From contig SKHQ01000062.1 in assembly GCA_007116915.1 (NCBI GenBank), forward strand, positions 1 to 17,399: a DNA stretch of 17,399 nucleotides, read 5' to 3'. The stretch comes from Candidatus Methanomethylophilaceae archaeon (GTDB lineage Archaea; Thermoplasmatota; Thermoplasmata; Methanomassiliicoccales; Methanomethylophilaceae). A program made the position numbers and the translations under genes. The notes under the pieces were generated by a model that searched no databases, was not told where the DNA came from, and was given only the letters and a program-made list of their open reading frames with translations. The first letter of the stretch is position 1. Each line of letters opens with the position of its first letter. Positions 1 through 7,757 of this stretch are shown here, one piece after another.

Positions 1-21
1 AAATTGAAGAATTTGCGAGAT

Positions 22-41
22 CGGCCGACGTTTGACGGCCG
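22..41 (-). terminator. Possible hairpin after rpl40e
   Basis: Two CGGCCG arms (22-27 and 36-41) flank an 8-nt loop just beyond the rpl40e stop codon on the minus strand. The sequence after it on that strand is only mildly T-rich, so a termination role is a weak inference. The stem is 6 bp. Confidence 0.25.
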
Positions 42-51
42 GTCGTCGGGA

Positions 52-201
52 TCACGATTTCCTGCTCTCCTTGGCCTTGGGCCTGAGGTTGCTGTATCCA
101 CACTTGCGGCAACGGCTTGCCTTGGCGGGGTTGGTCACTGAGCAACTCATGCAAATTGTCTTGTTGAGAAGCCTCTCATCAGCCTCTTTGAAACGTGCCA
201 T
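52..201 (-). CDS. rpl40e: Large ribosomal subunit protein eL40 (L40e)
   Basis: A 49-residue basic protein beginning MARFKEADERLLNKTICMSC. It has one zinc finger of the form CxxC (C17, C20) then CxxC (C31, C34), followed by the family signature CRKCGYSNLRPKAKE. In archaea L40e is a free, ubiquitin-less protein of about this length that sits in the large ribosomal subunit near the GTPase centre. The ATG at 201 has GGAG about 9 nt upstream on the minus strand and a TATA box at 235-244. It lies 53 bp downstream of rfcS in the same direction, so it can be transcribed alone or with rfcS. The recognition rests on the cysteine spacing and the tail motif together. Confidence 0.93.
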   Translation of the reverse strand: MARFKEADERLLNKTICMSCSVTNPAKASRCRKCGYSNLRPKAKESRKS

Positions 202-234
202 ATGTTAGTCTCCAGTGCTCTGAATAATGATTCC

Positions 235-244
235 TTATTTATAG
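235..244 (-). promoter_or_regulatory. TATA box of rpl40e
   Basis: The minus strand reads CTATAAATAA, centred about 38 nt before the rpl40e ATG. Transcription starting about 26 nt downstream would give a leader of roughly 12 nt that includes the GGAG ribosome binding site. Confidence 0.6.
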
Positions 245-254
245 CTTGGCAAAG

Positions 255-1214
255 TCAACGGTGAGATGAGCCCATCATTGTGAGATAAGCGAGCAGTGCT
301 TCCAACTGTATTCTCTCGTTACTTCCCTCCACCATACGGAACTCAGCCTCTCCTGTCCGGTCTATAAGCCGGACCTTCTCTGAATCAGAAACGGATAGCT
401 CAAAGTAGCTACGGTGTATCTGCTTGATTATGTCCTGGCCTGACAACCCATAGGTTATCATGATATCATCAAGAAGGGCACGGGCCTTAAGGAAATCACC
501 GGACAAAGCGGTTTCCAGCATCCCCTTTACCTCCTCGGGTCTAGCCATTCCAGTTGTTTGGTATATCACATCGAGGTCTATCGGTATATCCAACGATGCT
601 GCGACCTGCAGCGAGTTGATGGCTTTGCGCATATCACCCTGGGATACATGGACCAATGCCTCTATCGACTCCTCGTCGATGACCAGCTCCTCCTTTTTTG
701 ATATGTGGGTGACATATTCCCTGATATCATCGGCGGTTAGGGGGCTGAATCGGAATACCGCGCAGCGTGATTGGATGGGGTCGATGATCTTGGACGAGTA
801 GTTACAAGAAAGGATGAACCGGCATATGGCCGAGTAACGCTCCATGGTTCGACGCAGTGCCGCCTGTGCCTCGGGAGTGAGGGCATCGGCCTCATCGAGG
901 AAGATTATCTTGAAATCCGACCCTCCCAGAGGGGAGGTGCGGGCGAAGTCCTTTATTTTGCCCCTGACAACGTCTATACCTCTTTCATCGGATGCATTGA
1001 GTTCGATCACGTTTCCCTTCCAATCCTCTCCGAACATCTCTTTGGCCAATGAAAGGGCACAAGTGGTCTTACCGGTCCCAGCAGGGCCGGTAAAAAGAAG
1101 ATGGGGCATATTCTGGGTTTTCACATAGGACCTCAGCCTCTCGGTTATGTGCTTCTGACCCACTACCTCGCCCAGTTTACGGGGGCGATACTTCTCTATC
1201 CAAATCTCCCTCAT
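255..1214 (-). CDS. rfcS: Replication factor C small subunit (clamp loader ATPase)
   Basis: This AAA+ ATPase forms the repeated subunit of the clamp loader that opens PCNA and loads it at primer-template junctions. Visible motifs are EKYRPRKL at the N-terminus (RFC box II), Walker A GPAGTGKT at about residues 43-50, Walker B with DEAD at about 107-110, sensor 1 in FILSCNYSS, and the arginine-finger motif SRC at about 149-151. A C-terminal collar region follows. Length is 319 residues from the ATG at 1214, normal for intein-free archaeal RfcS; no intein interrupts the Walker A region, a common insertion point. A TTG at 1220 would add two residues. The TATA box at 1243-1252 predicts a transcript starting near 1222, so a very short leader or leaderless translation is likely. 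No rfcL gene is visible here. Confidence 0.95.
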   Translation of the reverse strand: MREIWIEKYRPRKLGEVVGQKHITERLRSYVKTQNMPHLLFTGPAGTGKTTCALSLAKEMFGEDWKGNVIELNASDERGIDVVRGKIKDFARTSPLGGSDFKIIFLDEADALTPEAQAALRRTMERYSAICRFILSCNYSSKIIDPIQSRCAVFRFSPLTADDIREYVTHISKKEELVIDEESIEALVHVSQGDMRKAINSLQVAASLDIPIDLDVIYQTTGMARPEEVKGMLETALSGDFLKARALLDDIMITYGLSGQDIIKQIHRSYFELSVSDSEKVRLIDRTGEAEFRMVEGSNERIQLEALLAYLTMMGSSHR

Positions 1215-1242
1215 AGCCAACCATCTTCGCTATCGGGTAAGG

Positions 1243-1252
1243 TTAAAAAATA
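1243..1252 (-). promoter_or_regulatory. TATA box of rfcS
   Basis: The minus strand reads TATTTTTTAA, preceded by GAAAG as a purine-rich BRE-like stretch. It lies about 28 nt before the TTG at 1220 and 34 nt before the ATG at 1214. Confidence 0.6.
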
Positions 1253-1324
1253 CTTTCCCTTCGGAGTTGACTGAAAATGAGTATTCATGGAAAAACTTGA
1301 TAACATTAATCCTTCCTAACCAAG

Positions 1325-2290
1325 ATGATGAAACTCATCGACGTCTATCGGATGATAATTGAAAGGGGGATCGAAGCAGACCCTCGCGGTCGTGAGGAGA
1401 TTGATGAGGGTCTTGAGAAGCAGAGATCCGCGTTCGATAAGATCGATGATGATAAGAAGGAGTTCTTCGACCAGGAAAGACTTTGGAATCCTTATGCTGA
1501 CAGTCGCCTCTCCTTCGGTGACCCGGACTTGGAGGTCAAGAAGGTCATATGGGGTATCGACATAGGCACTGGGGAGGCGGTACTGACAGACAGACTGAAC
1601 CAGAAGGGACACGCCATAGATGCCATAATCGGACACCATCCAATAGGTAAAGGCAGGACGATATTCCCTGAGGTCATGAACATGCAGGAGGGGATGTACC
1701 ACGAATTGGGCATTCCCATAAACATCGCTGAAGGTATGATGTCCAAGCGTATAGATGAGGTTAGCCGGGCAGTCATGGCGTCCAACTACAACCAGGTCGT
1801 CGATGCCTGCCGACTTTTGGAAATCCCGCTGATGAACGCCCATACACCCACCGATAACCTTGCCCAGCAGTTCATGGAGATCCATCTGGAAGAGAGGGCC
1901 CCTCGCAGGCTGAAGGATGTGGTGGATGTGATATTCGAGATCCCGGAGTACCGGTTGGCTGCTTCCGGAAACTCACCACCCAACATCGTCTTTGGAAAGA
2001 ATGATGCCAGCGTTGGCAATGTGGCGGTAAAGATGACCGGAGGCACCTCTGGACCTGTTGAGATTTATGAGAAGCTTGCCGATGCGGGAGTAGGCACCGT
2101 CGTCGGAATGCATTTCCCCGATAAACATATTGATGAGTGTAAGAAATATCATATCAACGTGGTTGTTGCCGGACACATGTCCTCTGACTCACTCGGGATG
2201 AATCTGGCAGCGGACCTGGTCGAGGCTGGAGGGGTTGAAGTGATACCCTTCTCAGGATTCCTCAGGGTGAGCAGGAACAAAGATGTTTGA
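1325..2290 (+). CDS. NIF3-like dinuclear metal centre protein
   Basis: A 321-residue member of the NIF3/YbgI (DUF34) family, toroidal hexamers that bind two metal ions per subunit. Metal-site motifs are visible: GHHP at residues 103-106, HTPTDN at 173-178 and GHMSSDSLG near 283-291 towards the C-terminus. The first 70 or so residues, before the usual NIF3 core, are charged and helical-looking, an N-terminal extension relative to short bacterial homologues. The family's physiological role is not settled (metal-dependent hydrolase or metal-handling proposals). Start: ATG 1325, with another ATG directly after it at 1328. The promoter is weak, with an AT-rich stretch near 1290-1303. Its stop overlaps the orc1/cdc6 start by 8 bp, so the two are probably co-translated. 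Confidence 0.88.
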   Translation: MMKLIDVYRMIIERGIEADPRGREEIDEGLEKQRSAFDKIDDDKKEFFDQERLWNPYADSRLSFGDPDLEVKKVIWGIDIGTGEAVLTDRLNQKGHAIDAIIGHHPIGKGRTIFPEVMNMQEGMYHELGIPINIAEGMMSKRIDEVSRAVMASNYNQVVDACRLLEIPLMNAHTPTDNLAQQFMEIHLEERAPRRLKDVVDVIFEIPEYRLAASGNSPPNIVFGKNDASVGNVAVKMTGGTSGPVEIYEKLADAGVGTVVGMHFPDKHIDECKKYHINVVVAGHMSSDSLGMNLAADLVEAGGVEVIPFSGFLRVSRNKDV

Positions 2291-3443
2291 GCCAAGGACG
2301 ACGATAATACGGGACCCGAAGGTTCTGACCTTCGACTACATCCCCGCGACACTGGTACACCGAGAGGAGCAGATGCGTTCCCTACGCATGTTGTTCCGCC
2401 CTGTCGTGGAGAGCGGCGTACCGCAATCCGCTTTCCTGATAGGTCCAGTAGGAACCGGTAAGACCGCCACGGCGAAAAGGTTCTGTATGGATGTCCTAAG
2501 GTATTCTTCCGAAAAGGGAATCCCCATGGATTACGTCATGGTCAACTGTAGGCAGAGCAACACTGAATCCAGCGCATTGCTGTCCATGATTTGGCATTTC
2601 GACCCCGGATATCCCGACCGTGGATTCTCGGTCTCAGAGATGCTGCGTACACTGAAGCGCCATGTGGACAAACGTCGTTTGCGGCTGATAGTGGTGTTGG
2701 ATGAAGTCGACGTCCTGCTCAAGAAGGGTGCCGACGACCTAGTCTACCAATTGTCCAGATTCAATGAGGAAAGAGGAGACCTCTCCACTTCCCTGTCCTT
2801 GATGATGATTTCACAGGAGCATGTGATCGACCGTCTGGACCAGGCATCTATGTCCACATTCAAACGTGCCAACACGGTCCGTTTCGGCCGATACAGCAGG
2901 GATGAGTTGTACGATATCGTCAACAGCAGGGCCGATATGGCTCTGGTCCCTGGTTCCATCGAGGCGGATTCCATGCATCTGATATCTGACATCGCCTCCG
3001 AATGGGGTGATGCCAGGTTCGCGATAGAGATGTTGGAGAAATCCGCATTGTTGGCGGAGGAGGATGGCGTTGGTCAGGTTAAGGCGGAGTACGTCCGTGA
3101 GGCCAAGGCCCTTACGTACTCGACAATCACGGAATCGAAATTGGAGCAGTTGGACAAACACCGTATGCTCACCCTCCTGTCCGTCACCCGCTGCCTCAAG
3201 GAAGAGGCCTATGTGAACACAGGACGGGCGGAGAAGACCTATCATGTGGTCGCTGAGGAATATGGTGAGAGTCCCCGTAAACACACCCAGTTCTGGAACT
3301 ATGTCAACGACCTTCATGATCTCGGTCTTGTACATACCAAGGTGCAAGGTGATCCTGAAGGAGGACGGACCACGTACATCTCCATCCCCGATATGCCTGC
3401 CAAGGTCTTGAGGGGCAAACTGGAGGAGATGCTTGACCGCTGA
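2283..3443 (+). CDS. cdc6: Orc1/Cdc6-type replication initiator ATPase
   Basis: Archaeal Orc1/Cdc6 proteins bind origin recognition boxes and recruit MCM helicase. The 386-residue protein shows Walker A GPVGTGKT at 54-61, Walker B IVVLDEVD around 136-143, a sensor 1 region near MMISQEH, and a C-terminal winged-helix region from about residue 290. Length and domain order are normal for the family. The ATG at 2283 lies within the last codons of the NIF3-like gene, which implies translational coupling. It is followed 21 bp later by the TtuA-type gene. I found no convincing origin recognition box repeats or long AT-rich unwinding element next to it, unlike the common archaeal arrangement where an origin adjoins cdc6. 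It may therefore be a paralogue away from its origin. Confidence 0.93.
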   Translation: MFEPRTTIIRDPKVLTFDYIPATLVHREEQMRSLRMLFRPVVESGVPQSAFLIGPVGTGKTATAKRFCMDVLRYSSEKGIPMDYVMVNCRQSNTESSALLSMIWHFDPGYPDRGFSVSEMLRTLKRHVDKRRLRLIVVLDEVDVLLKKGADDLVYQLSRFNEERGDLSTSLSLMMISQEHVIDRLDQASMSTFKRANTVRFGRYSRDELYDIVNSRADMALVPGSIEADSMHLISDIASEWGDARFAIEMLEKSALLAEEDGVGQVKAEYVREAKALTYSTITESKLEQLDKHRMLTLLSVTRCLKEEAYVNTGRAEKTYHVVAEEYGESPRKHTQFWNYVNDLHDLGLVHTKVQGDPEGGRTTYISIPDMPAKVLRGKLEEMLDR

Positions 3444-3452
3444 ACCCGCACC

Positions 3453-3457
3453 GGAGG
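3453..3457 (+). promoter_or_regulatory. Ribosome binding site deciding a TTG start
   Basis: GGAGG precedes the TTG at 3465 by 7 nt, and no in-frame ATG lies close by. It supports TTG initiation of the TtuA-type gene. Confidence 0.7.
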
Positions 3458-3464
3458 CCTGTCG

Positions 3465-4370
3465 TTGAGATGTGACCATTGCCAGAATGACGCGGTCACT
3501 TTCATCCGCTACAATGGAAGCCATCTCTGCTCCGGACACTTCATGTCCTATGTGGAACGAAGGGTCAAACGTGAACTCCGCAAACAGGTGGACCTATCCC
3601 GTGGTTCGCGGATAGCTGTCGCCGTCTCAGGCGGCAAGGACAGTATGGTGACCCTTGATCTCATCCGCAGGACATTCGGTAAACGCCGGGATGCCGAGAT
3701 ACATTGCATCTCCATCGATGAGGGTATAGATGGTTATCGAAGACCGAGCCTGGATATCGTGCAGCGGTACTGTCAGGAGCATTCTTTACCTTATCATGAA
3801 CGTTCGTTCGCAAAGGAGTTCGGCAAGGGCATGGATGATATTGCGCCTTTGAGCGGATCGAGTAGCCCCTGCACATATTGCGGGGTGTTGCGTCGAAAAT
3901 GCCTGAACTCCCTGGCCAGGGAGTTAGAGTGCGGACATCTGGCCACCGGCCTTAATCTTGATGATACCGCCCAGTCCCTGATGATGAACTTCGCCCGCGG
4001 TGACGTGGAGAGGATGGCGAGGATGGGGCCTCATGTAAAGGTTCAACCCGGCTTGATTCCGAGGATCCAACCTCTGAGGGTGATCCCAGAGAAGGAATCG
4101 TACCTCTATGCGATGTGCGCCGGTCTGGAATTCCACGACGGCGAATGCCCGTACGCTGATGCGGCGCTACGTAACCAATACCGCTCCATAATCGACGAGT
4201 TGGAGAAAAGGTCCCCCGGCTCCAAGTTCAGCATACTTTCCTCCTATGAACAGTTGGCTCCCATGCTTAGGGACAGAATGCCGCAGACGGACCTTAGAGA
4301 GTGTTCCTGTGGGGAGCCGACGCTGAGCACCAGATGCAAGGCCTGTCAACTCCTATCCGGTCTGCAGTGA
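3465..4370 (+). CDS. TtuA/NcsA-family tRNA 2-thiouridine synthetase
   Basis: A PP-loop ATPase that adenylates a tRNA uridine and replaces its oxygen with sulfur. This family (TtuA/NcsA/Ctu1) modifies U54 or wobble U34; sequence alone does not decide which. Seen in the 301 residues: N-terminal zinc site C3, C6, C22, H25; PP-loop SGGKDS at 55-60; C136 and C139 (PCTYCG) plus C228 (GECPYAD), matching the three cysteines that hold the catalytic [4Fe-4S] cluster in TtuA; and a C-terminal zinc site C280, C282, C291, C294. The start is TTG at 3465 (L-R-C-D-H-C), supported by GGAGG at 3453-3457 with about 7 nt spacing and by the essential C3/C6 pair lying just inside it. Third gene of the NIF3-cdc6 operon. 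The sulfur carrier partner (TtuB/SAMP-like) is not in the window. Confidence 0.9.
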   Translation: MRCDHCQNDAVTFIRYNGSHLCSGHFMSYVERRVKRELRKQVDLSRGSRIAVAVSGGKDSMVTLDLIRRTFGKRRDAEIHCISIDEGIDGYRRPSLDIVQRYCQEHSLPYHERSFAKEFGKGMDDIAPLSGSSSPCTYCGVLRRKCLNSLARELECGHLATGLNLDDTAQSLMMNFARGDVERMARMGPHVKVQPGLIPRIQPLRVIPEKESYLYAMCAGLEFHDGECPYADAALRNQYRSIIDELEKRSPGSKFSILSSYEQLAPMLRDRMPQTDLRECSCGEPTLSTRCKACQLLSGLQ

Positions 4371-4378
4371 ATAAAGGA

Positions 4379-4383
4379 TTTTT
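4379..4383 (+). terminator. Oligo-T tract after the TtuA-type gene
   Basis: Five T residues lie 8 nt after the stop codon, in the short spacer before the convergent glyA. A second run, TTTTT, sits at about 4449-4453. Archaeal RNA polymerase terminates on such tracts without a hairpin. An extra GGACTC/GAGTCC pair (4441-4446 with 4483-4488) could fold across the spacer. Confidence 0.35.
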
Positions 4384-4502
4384 CACGCCATTCCGATATA
4401 GATGGCTTACTTTACAAGCCGCATCCATAGATTATTGAAAGGACTCACTTTTTGCTAAATCAAAAGAATGGAAGAGGTTTGAGAGTCCGATCTGAGCGAT
4501 GT

Positions 4503-5780
4503 TCAGACCAACTCGTGGAAACGATATGCTTCCTCGCCGTCGTTGAAACAGTAGCGGATCTTTGTGAAGTTGCGCTTCAGCTCCTTCACATCCTCCTTGA
4601 CCTTGGCAGTGGGATCCTTGTTACAAACCCGTGCCACTAGCTCCGCTACCTGGACCATCTCGCTCTCCTTCATACCCACCCGGGTCAGTTCCTGGACACC
4701 GAGCCTTATGCCTGAGGGTTTAATGGCCGAGGTGTCGCTGGGCAGCATGTTCTTGTTGCAGATGATGTTGGCGTCCTCAAGGTCCTGGGCCACGGTCTTG
4801 CCACCTCCGAACTTGGAGACGTCCACCGCTATGGCGTGGGAACGGGTGAAGCCGAGGTCGGGACAAAGGACGTCCACGCCTCTCTCGTAGAGGGCCTCAC
4901 CGAGGGCACGGGAGTTCTTGACCGTCTGAGCGGCATACTCCTTGGCGAAGACCTTCTGCTCTGCCAAGGTGATGGCCAATGCGGCCATGGCATGCAGATG
5001 GTGGCTGCTTGTAACTCCAGGGAATACCGCCCGGTACAGTGCCTTCTCCTGCTCCTCTTCGAGGTTGTGACCGAGCAACATACCGTGGTTAGGTCCGGGG
5101 AAAGTCTTGTGTGTGCTGGATGACATGACGTTGACACCTTCGCGGAAGGGGTCTTGGAACTGACCGCCGGCAATGAGTCCGAGAACGTGTGCGGCGTCAT
5201 ACCATACAGTACAGCCGATCTCCTGGAAAGTATCCTGCAATTCCTTGAGCGGCGGCGGGAACAGGAACACAGAGAGACCGAACTGGGCAACCTTTGGTTT
5301 CACCTCGTTCAGTAGCTTGATGGTCCCGTCAACGTCCAAGTTCATGTCACTCTCGTTGAATGGATAGTTGACCGACTCCACCGCCCTGAGGCCGAAGGCC
5401 CCGAACTTGGCAGTGGATATGTGGGCTCCCTGAGCGAGGGCACAGGTAGTGATGACGTCCCCGGGCTCAGCGAAAGCAAAGAGGACCGCCATGTTGGCAA
5501 CTGTCCCAGAAATGGGTCTCAAATCAGCGAAGTTGCATTCGAACAACTCCCTGGCCATCTCCATGGCCTTGGACTCCACCTGGTCAACGTATATGTTGCC
5601 CTGATAGTACCTCTTTCCCGGAAGCCCTTCAGCATAACGGTCGGCGAAATCAGAAATCAACATCTCTTTAGCCAGAGGACTCATCAGATTCTCGGATGCA
5701 ATCATTGGGATGCACTCCTCGAACCATTTGTTATGAGCCTTGACCTTGTCACGAATCCAAAGCGCTTCCTGGTTTATCAT
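4503..5780 (-). CDS. glyA: Serine hydroxymethyltransferase
   Basis: This PLP enzyme interconverts serine and glycine with transfer of a one-carbon unit to a pterin (tetrahydrofolate, or tetrahydromethanopterin/sarcinapterin in methanogens). The 425 residues show IASEN near the N-terminus, RYAEGLPGKRYYQG, a DAAH aspartate at 195 that binds the PLP ring nitrogen, and the Schiff-base lysine in SSSTHKTFPGP (K225). The protein resembles the archaeal branch rather than the longer bacterial GlyA pattern. The ATG at 5780 lies about 30 nt from the TATA box at 5809-5818. The gene is 54 bp downstream of pgi/pmi on the same strand but has its own promoter. It is convergent with the TtuA-type gene across a 132-bp spacer. 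Confidence 0.95.
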   Translation of the reverse strand: MINQEALWIRDKVKAHNKWFEECIPMIASENLMSPLAKEMLISDFADRYAEGLPGKRYYQGNIYVDQVESKAMEMARELFECNFADLRPISGTVANMAVLFAFAEPGDVITTCALAQGAHISTAKFGAFGLRAVESVNYPFNESDMNLDVDGTIKLLNEVKPKVAQFGLSVFLFPPPLKELQDTFQEIGCTVWYDAAHVLGLIAGGQFQDPFREGVNVMSSSTHKTFPGPNHGMLLGHNLEEEQEKALYRAVFPGVTSSHHLHAMAALAITLAEQKVFAKEYAAQTVKNSRALGEALYERGVDVLCPDLGFTRSHAIAVDVSKFGGGKTVAQDLEDANIICNKNMLPSDTSAIKPSGIRLGVQELTRVGMKESEMVQVAELVARVCNKDPTAKVKEDVKELKRNFTKIRYCFNDGEEAYRFHELV

Positions 5781-5808
5781 GGATGCTCAGAATTGCCATA
5801 CACTTTTC

Positions 5809-5818
5809 TTTTATTAAT
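5809..5818 (-). promoter_or_regulatory. TATA box of glyA
   Basis: The minus strand reads ATTAATAAAA about 30 nt before the glyA ATG, giving an almost leaderless transcript. It sits in the 54-bp gap after pgi/pmi, so glyA can be expressed independently. Confidence 0.65.
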
Positions 5819-5834
5819 GTATCCCTGATAGGAC

Positions 5835-6881
5835 TCAAAGACGAAGAGAGAGGCCCAGCCTCGCTTTCAAGGCCATTATGGAAGCGACAGGTTCAGGATC
5901 GACCTTACGCAGGAACGCCAAGTACAATGAGACGAAGTCCCCGATAATGGACGATCTAAGGTTCTTCTCCAGGCTGCTATCTCCCTCAACCTGCACCTCA
6001 TGCACTTCGACACCGGAGTCACGAAGGCTGTCCACGGTTGCGTCGATGATCCTCTTCAGAGTTTCCGGCGCATTAGCGTCGTACAGGACAACGGGCGAGC
6101 ACCTCATGGTGGGGCTACCTTCCACCCATCCCACTATCTCATTGTGGTTGAACTCCGGCATGATACCGGAGAAAGCCAACATCTTCGAGTTCTCGTTGAT
6201 CTGTGTCTTCCACCTCAGAGCGGAAGCGGCCATGTTGGGATGACCGTAGATGACAGGGACGGTACCGTAAAGTGACTCGGCGAGGTTTATGGCCTCATTG
6301 TCCCCGGAATTTGGCATCATCGCATCCCTCAGCTCCTTGAGATCGGGGATTATCCTCATCAGTTCCGTCCTTGATGGACAGACGCCGAGCGATTCCAAAG
6401 TGTTGGCCGTAAGACCGAGTATATGGCCCAATGCAGCCCGTGGTTGTATGCCGTTGGGAACCGTGAACGTCGGTACACCATCCCTCTGACTGAGCCTCCG
6501 CAGCTCCCCTCCCGAGGTCACTGATACCATCGGAGATCCCCTGGATTGTGCCTGCTTATACAGCTCCAATGTCTCCCAGGTGTTTCCGGAGTAACTTGTA
6601 ATCAATGTGAGTGTGTCAGAGTCCACCCAACGAGGAAGCATGACACCGCGAACGACGTTTATGGGCATCGATGAGGTCTCGTTTGCAAAATCAGCGAATA
6701 TATCACCGGCAATCGCCGATGCACCCATTCCGCAAACGCATACTTTATTGAAATCATATTTGACATCGACCTCCTGTGATAGAGCGTTTTCTATCTGCTC
6801 AGGAGTTTCGCTTATAGCACGTCCAATCCTGCTACCACCGTTAACAAAATCAAACAGTGTATGTTCGACGGTTGCCGACAT
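5835..6881 (-). CDS. Bifunctional phosphoglucose/phosphomannose isomerase
   Basis: A SIS-domain sugar isomerase that interconverts glucose-6-P or mannose-6-P with fructose-6-P. The 348 residues hold two SIS lobes: the first with CGMGASAIAGD (50-60) and the phosphate-binding SYSGNT (96-101), the second from about residue 195. Catalytic residues fit the crenarchaeal PGI/PMI enzyme: R148 in QPRAALG, E230 in QINENSK, H246 in PEFNHNE (E-to-H spacing of 16, as in the Pyrobaculum enzyme) and K339 near the C-terminus. The length is typical of the archaeal bifunctional family and much shorter than classical PGI. The ATG at 6881 lies about 26 nt from an AT-rich TATA element (6902-6916), so the message is probably leaderless. 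Divergent from the rib operon. Confidence 0.9.
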   Translation of the reverse strand: MSATVEHTLFDFVNGGSRIGRAISETPEQIENALSQEVDVKYDFNKVCVCGMGASAIAGDIFADFANETSSMPINVVRGVMLPRWVDSDTLTLITSYSGNTWETLELYKQAQSRGSPMVSVTSGGELRRLSQRDGVPTFTVPNGIQPRAALGHILGLTANTLESLGVCPSRTELMRIIPDLKELRDAMMPNSGDNEAINLAESLYGTVPVIYGHPNMAASALRWKTQINENSKMLAFSGIMPEFNHNEIVGWVEGSPTMRCSPVVLYDANAPETLKRIIDATVDSLRDSGVEVHEVQVEGDSSLEKNLRSSIIGDFVSLYLAFLRKVDPEPVASIMALKARLGLSLRL

Positions 6882-6901
6882 GATATCTATACCATAGTAT
6901 T

Positions 6902-6916
6902 GTTAATATAAATATT
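6902..6916 (-). promoter_or_regulatory. TATA element of pgi/pmi
   Basis: A run of only A and T apart from one G, containing the inverted repeat AATAT-AA-ATATT (6905-6916). Its centre is about 26 nt from the pgi/pmi ATG. The exact TATA register is unclear because the whole stretch is AT. Confidence 0.5.
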
Positions 6917-6983
6917 ATATCTCATCATGATCATACTGCCAGCGTCACTGTTTGAGACCGTTCTAAAGTTTGGTAGTAGAGTA

Positions 6984-6995
6984 AAGATATTTTAA
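6984..6995 (+). promoter_or_regulatory. TATA box of the rib operon
   Basis: AAGATATTTTAA, preceded by GAGTA as a possible BRE. A start about 26 nt downstream (around 7016) would give a leader of about 40 nt before the ribB ATG, enough for the GGAG ribosome binding site at 7049-7052. The spacer 6882-7058 holds this and the divergent pgi/pmi promoter; I see no clear operator or riboswitch in it. Confidence 0.55.
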
Positions 6996-7058
6996 CCTCG
7001 GTCCGATGTCGTTAGTATTCATCCAGAACTATAAGCCTTGGATGGGACGGAGATTACG

Positions 7059-7745
7059 ATGGACATCGTCGAAAAAGCCCTGAACGACCTTAAGAAGGGA
7101 AAGATGGTCCTGGTCTATGACTTTGATGACCGGGAGAGGGAGACCGACATGGTAGTGGCCTCGCAGCATATGGACCATTCACACATAAGAACCATGCGTA
7201 AAGACGGTGGCGGCCTGATATGCACAACTCTGCACGGGCCATTGGCGGAGGAGCTGGGACTCCCATTCTTAGCCGACCTGTTCGCTATGGCATCCAAGGA
7301 TTACCCGGCTATGAGCGGCCTTACCCCTTTCGACATCCCATATGACACCAAATCGGCCTTCTCCATAACAGTCAATCATCGTGACACATACACGGGCATA
7401 ACTGACAGGGACCGAGCGCTAACCATAGTCGAACTGACGAAGGTCGCCGGCATGAACGGTGATGCGTCCGGCAAGAGGAGTGAATTCGGAAAGCATTTCC
7501 GCGCCCCCGGTCACGTCCACCTTCTTCGCACCAGTGAAGAACTTCTAAGCACGCGTAAGGGTCACACCGAGATGAGTACCGTCCTGACCATGATGGCCGG
7601 ACTCATACCCTCAGCAACCATATGTGAAATGATGGGTGACGATGGGGAAGCTTTATCCAAGGAGAAGGCAATCGATTACGCTGAACGTAACGGCCTGGTA
7701 TTCCTGGAAGGTAAGGATGTCATCGAAGCCTGGGCCAAACACTGA
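7059..7745 (+). CDS. ribB: 3,4-dihydroxy-2-butanone 4-phosphate synthase
   Basis: Converts ribulose 5-phosphate to formate and 3,4-dihydroxy-2-butanone 4-phosphate, the four-carbon unit of riboflavin. Visible: the acidic metal and substrate loop DFDDRERETDMVVAS near the N-terminus, RKDGGGLICTTL, a central ALTIVEL stretch and FRAPGHVHLLR with the conserved histidine. Length from the ATG at 7059 is 228 residues, normal for a monofunctional archaeal RibB with no GTP cyclohydrolase II fusion. A TTG at 7038 would add seven residues, but GGAG at 7049-7052, six nt before the ATG, favours 7059. First gene of ribB-ribL-ribC-ribH; the next start follows after 12 bp. Confidence 0.94.
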   Translation: MDIVEKALNDLKKGKMVLVYDFDDRERETDMVVASQHMDHSHIRTMRKDGGGLICTTLHGPLAEELGLPFLADLFAMASKDYPAMSGLTPFDIPYDTKSAFSITVNHRDTYTGITDRDRALTIVELTKVAGMNGDASGKRSEFGKHFRAPGHVHLLRTSEELLSTRKGHTEMSTVLTMMAGLIPSATICEMMGDDGEALSKEKAIDYAERNGLVFLEGKDVIEAWAKH

Positions 7746-7757
7746 GGAGGTTTGTAA

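Noticed and set aside
1221..1324. Replication origin beside cdc6 (origin recognition boxes)
   Set aside because: The spacers near cdc6 are short and show no repeated G-rich ORB-like elements.
2811..3539. Long open frame (242 codons) on the minus strand opposite cdc6
   Set aside because: It lies wholly antisense to cdc6 and the start of the TtuA-type gene, has no family signature and no promoter or ribosome binding site; it is a product of codon bias in the real genes.
4829..5290. Same-strand alternative frame inside glyA (153 codons)
   Set aside because: Ser/Arg-rich shadow frame within an intact SHMT gene.
6882..7058. FMN riboswitch or flavin operator before ribB
   Set aside because: No conserved riboswitch helices are visible; archaeal rib genes are usually controlled by protein regulators, and I could not identify a convincing symmetrical operator.
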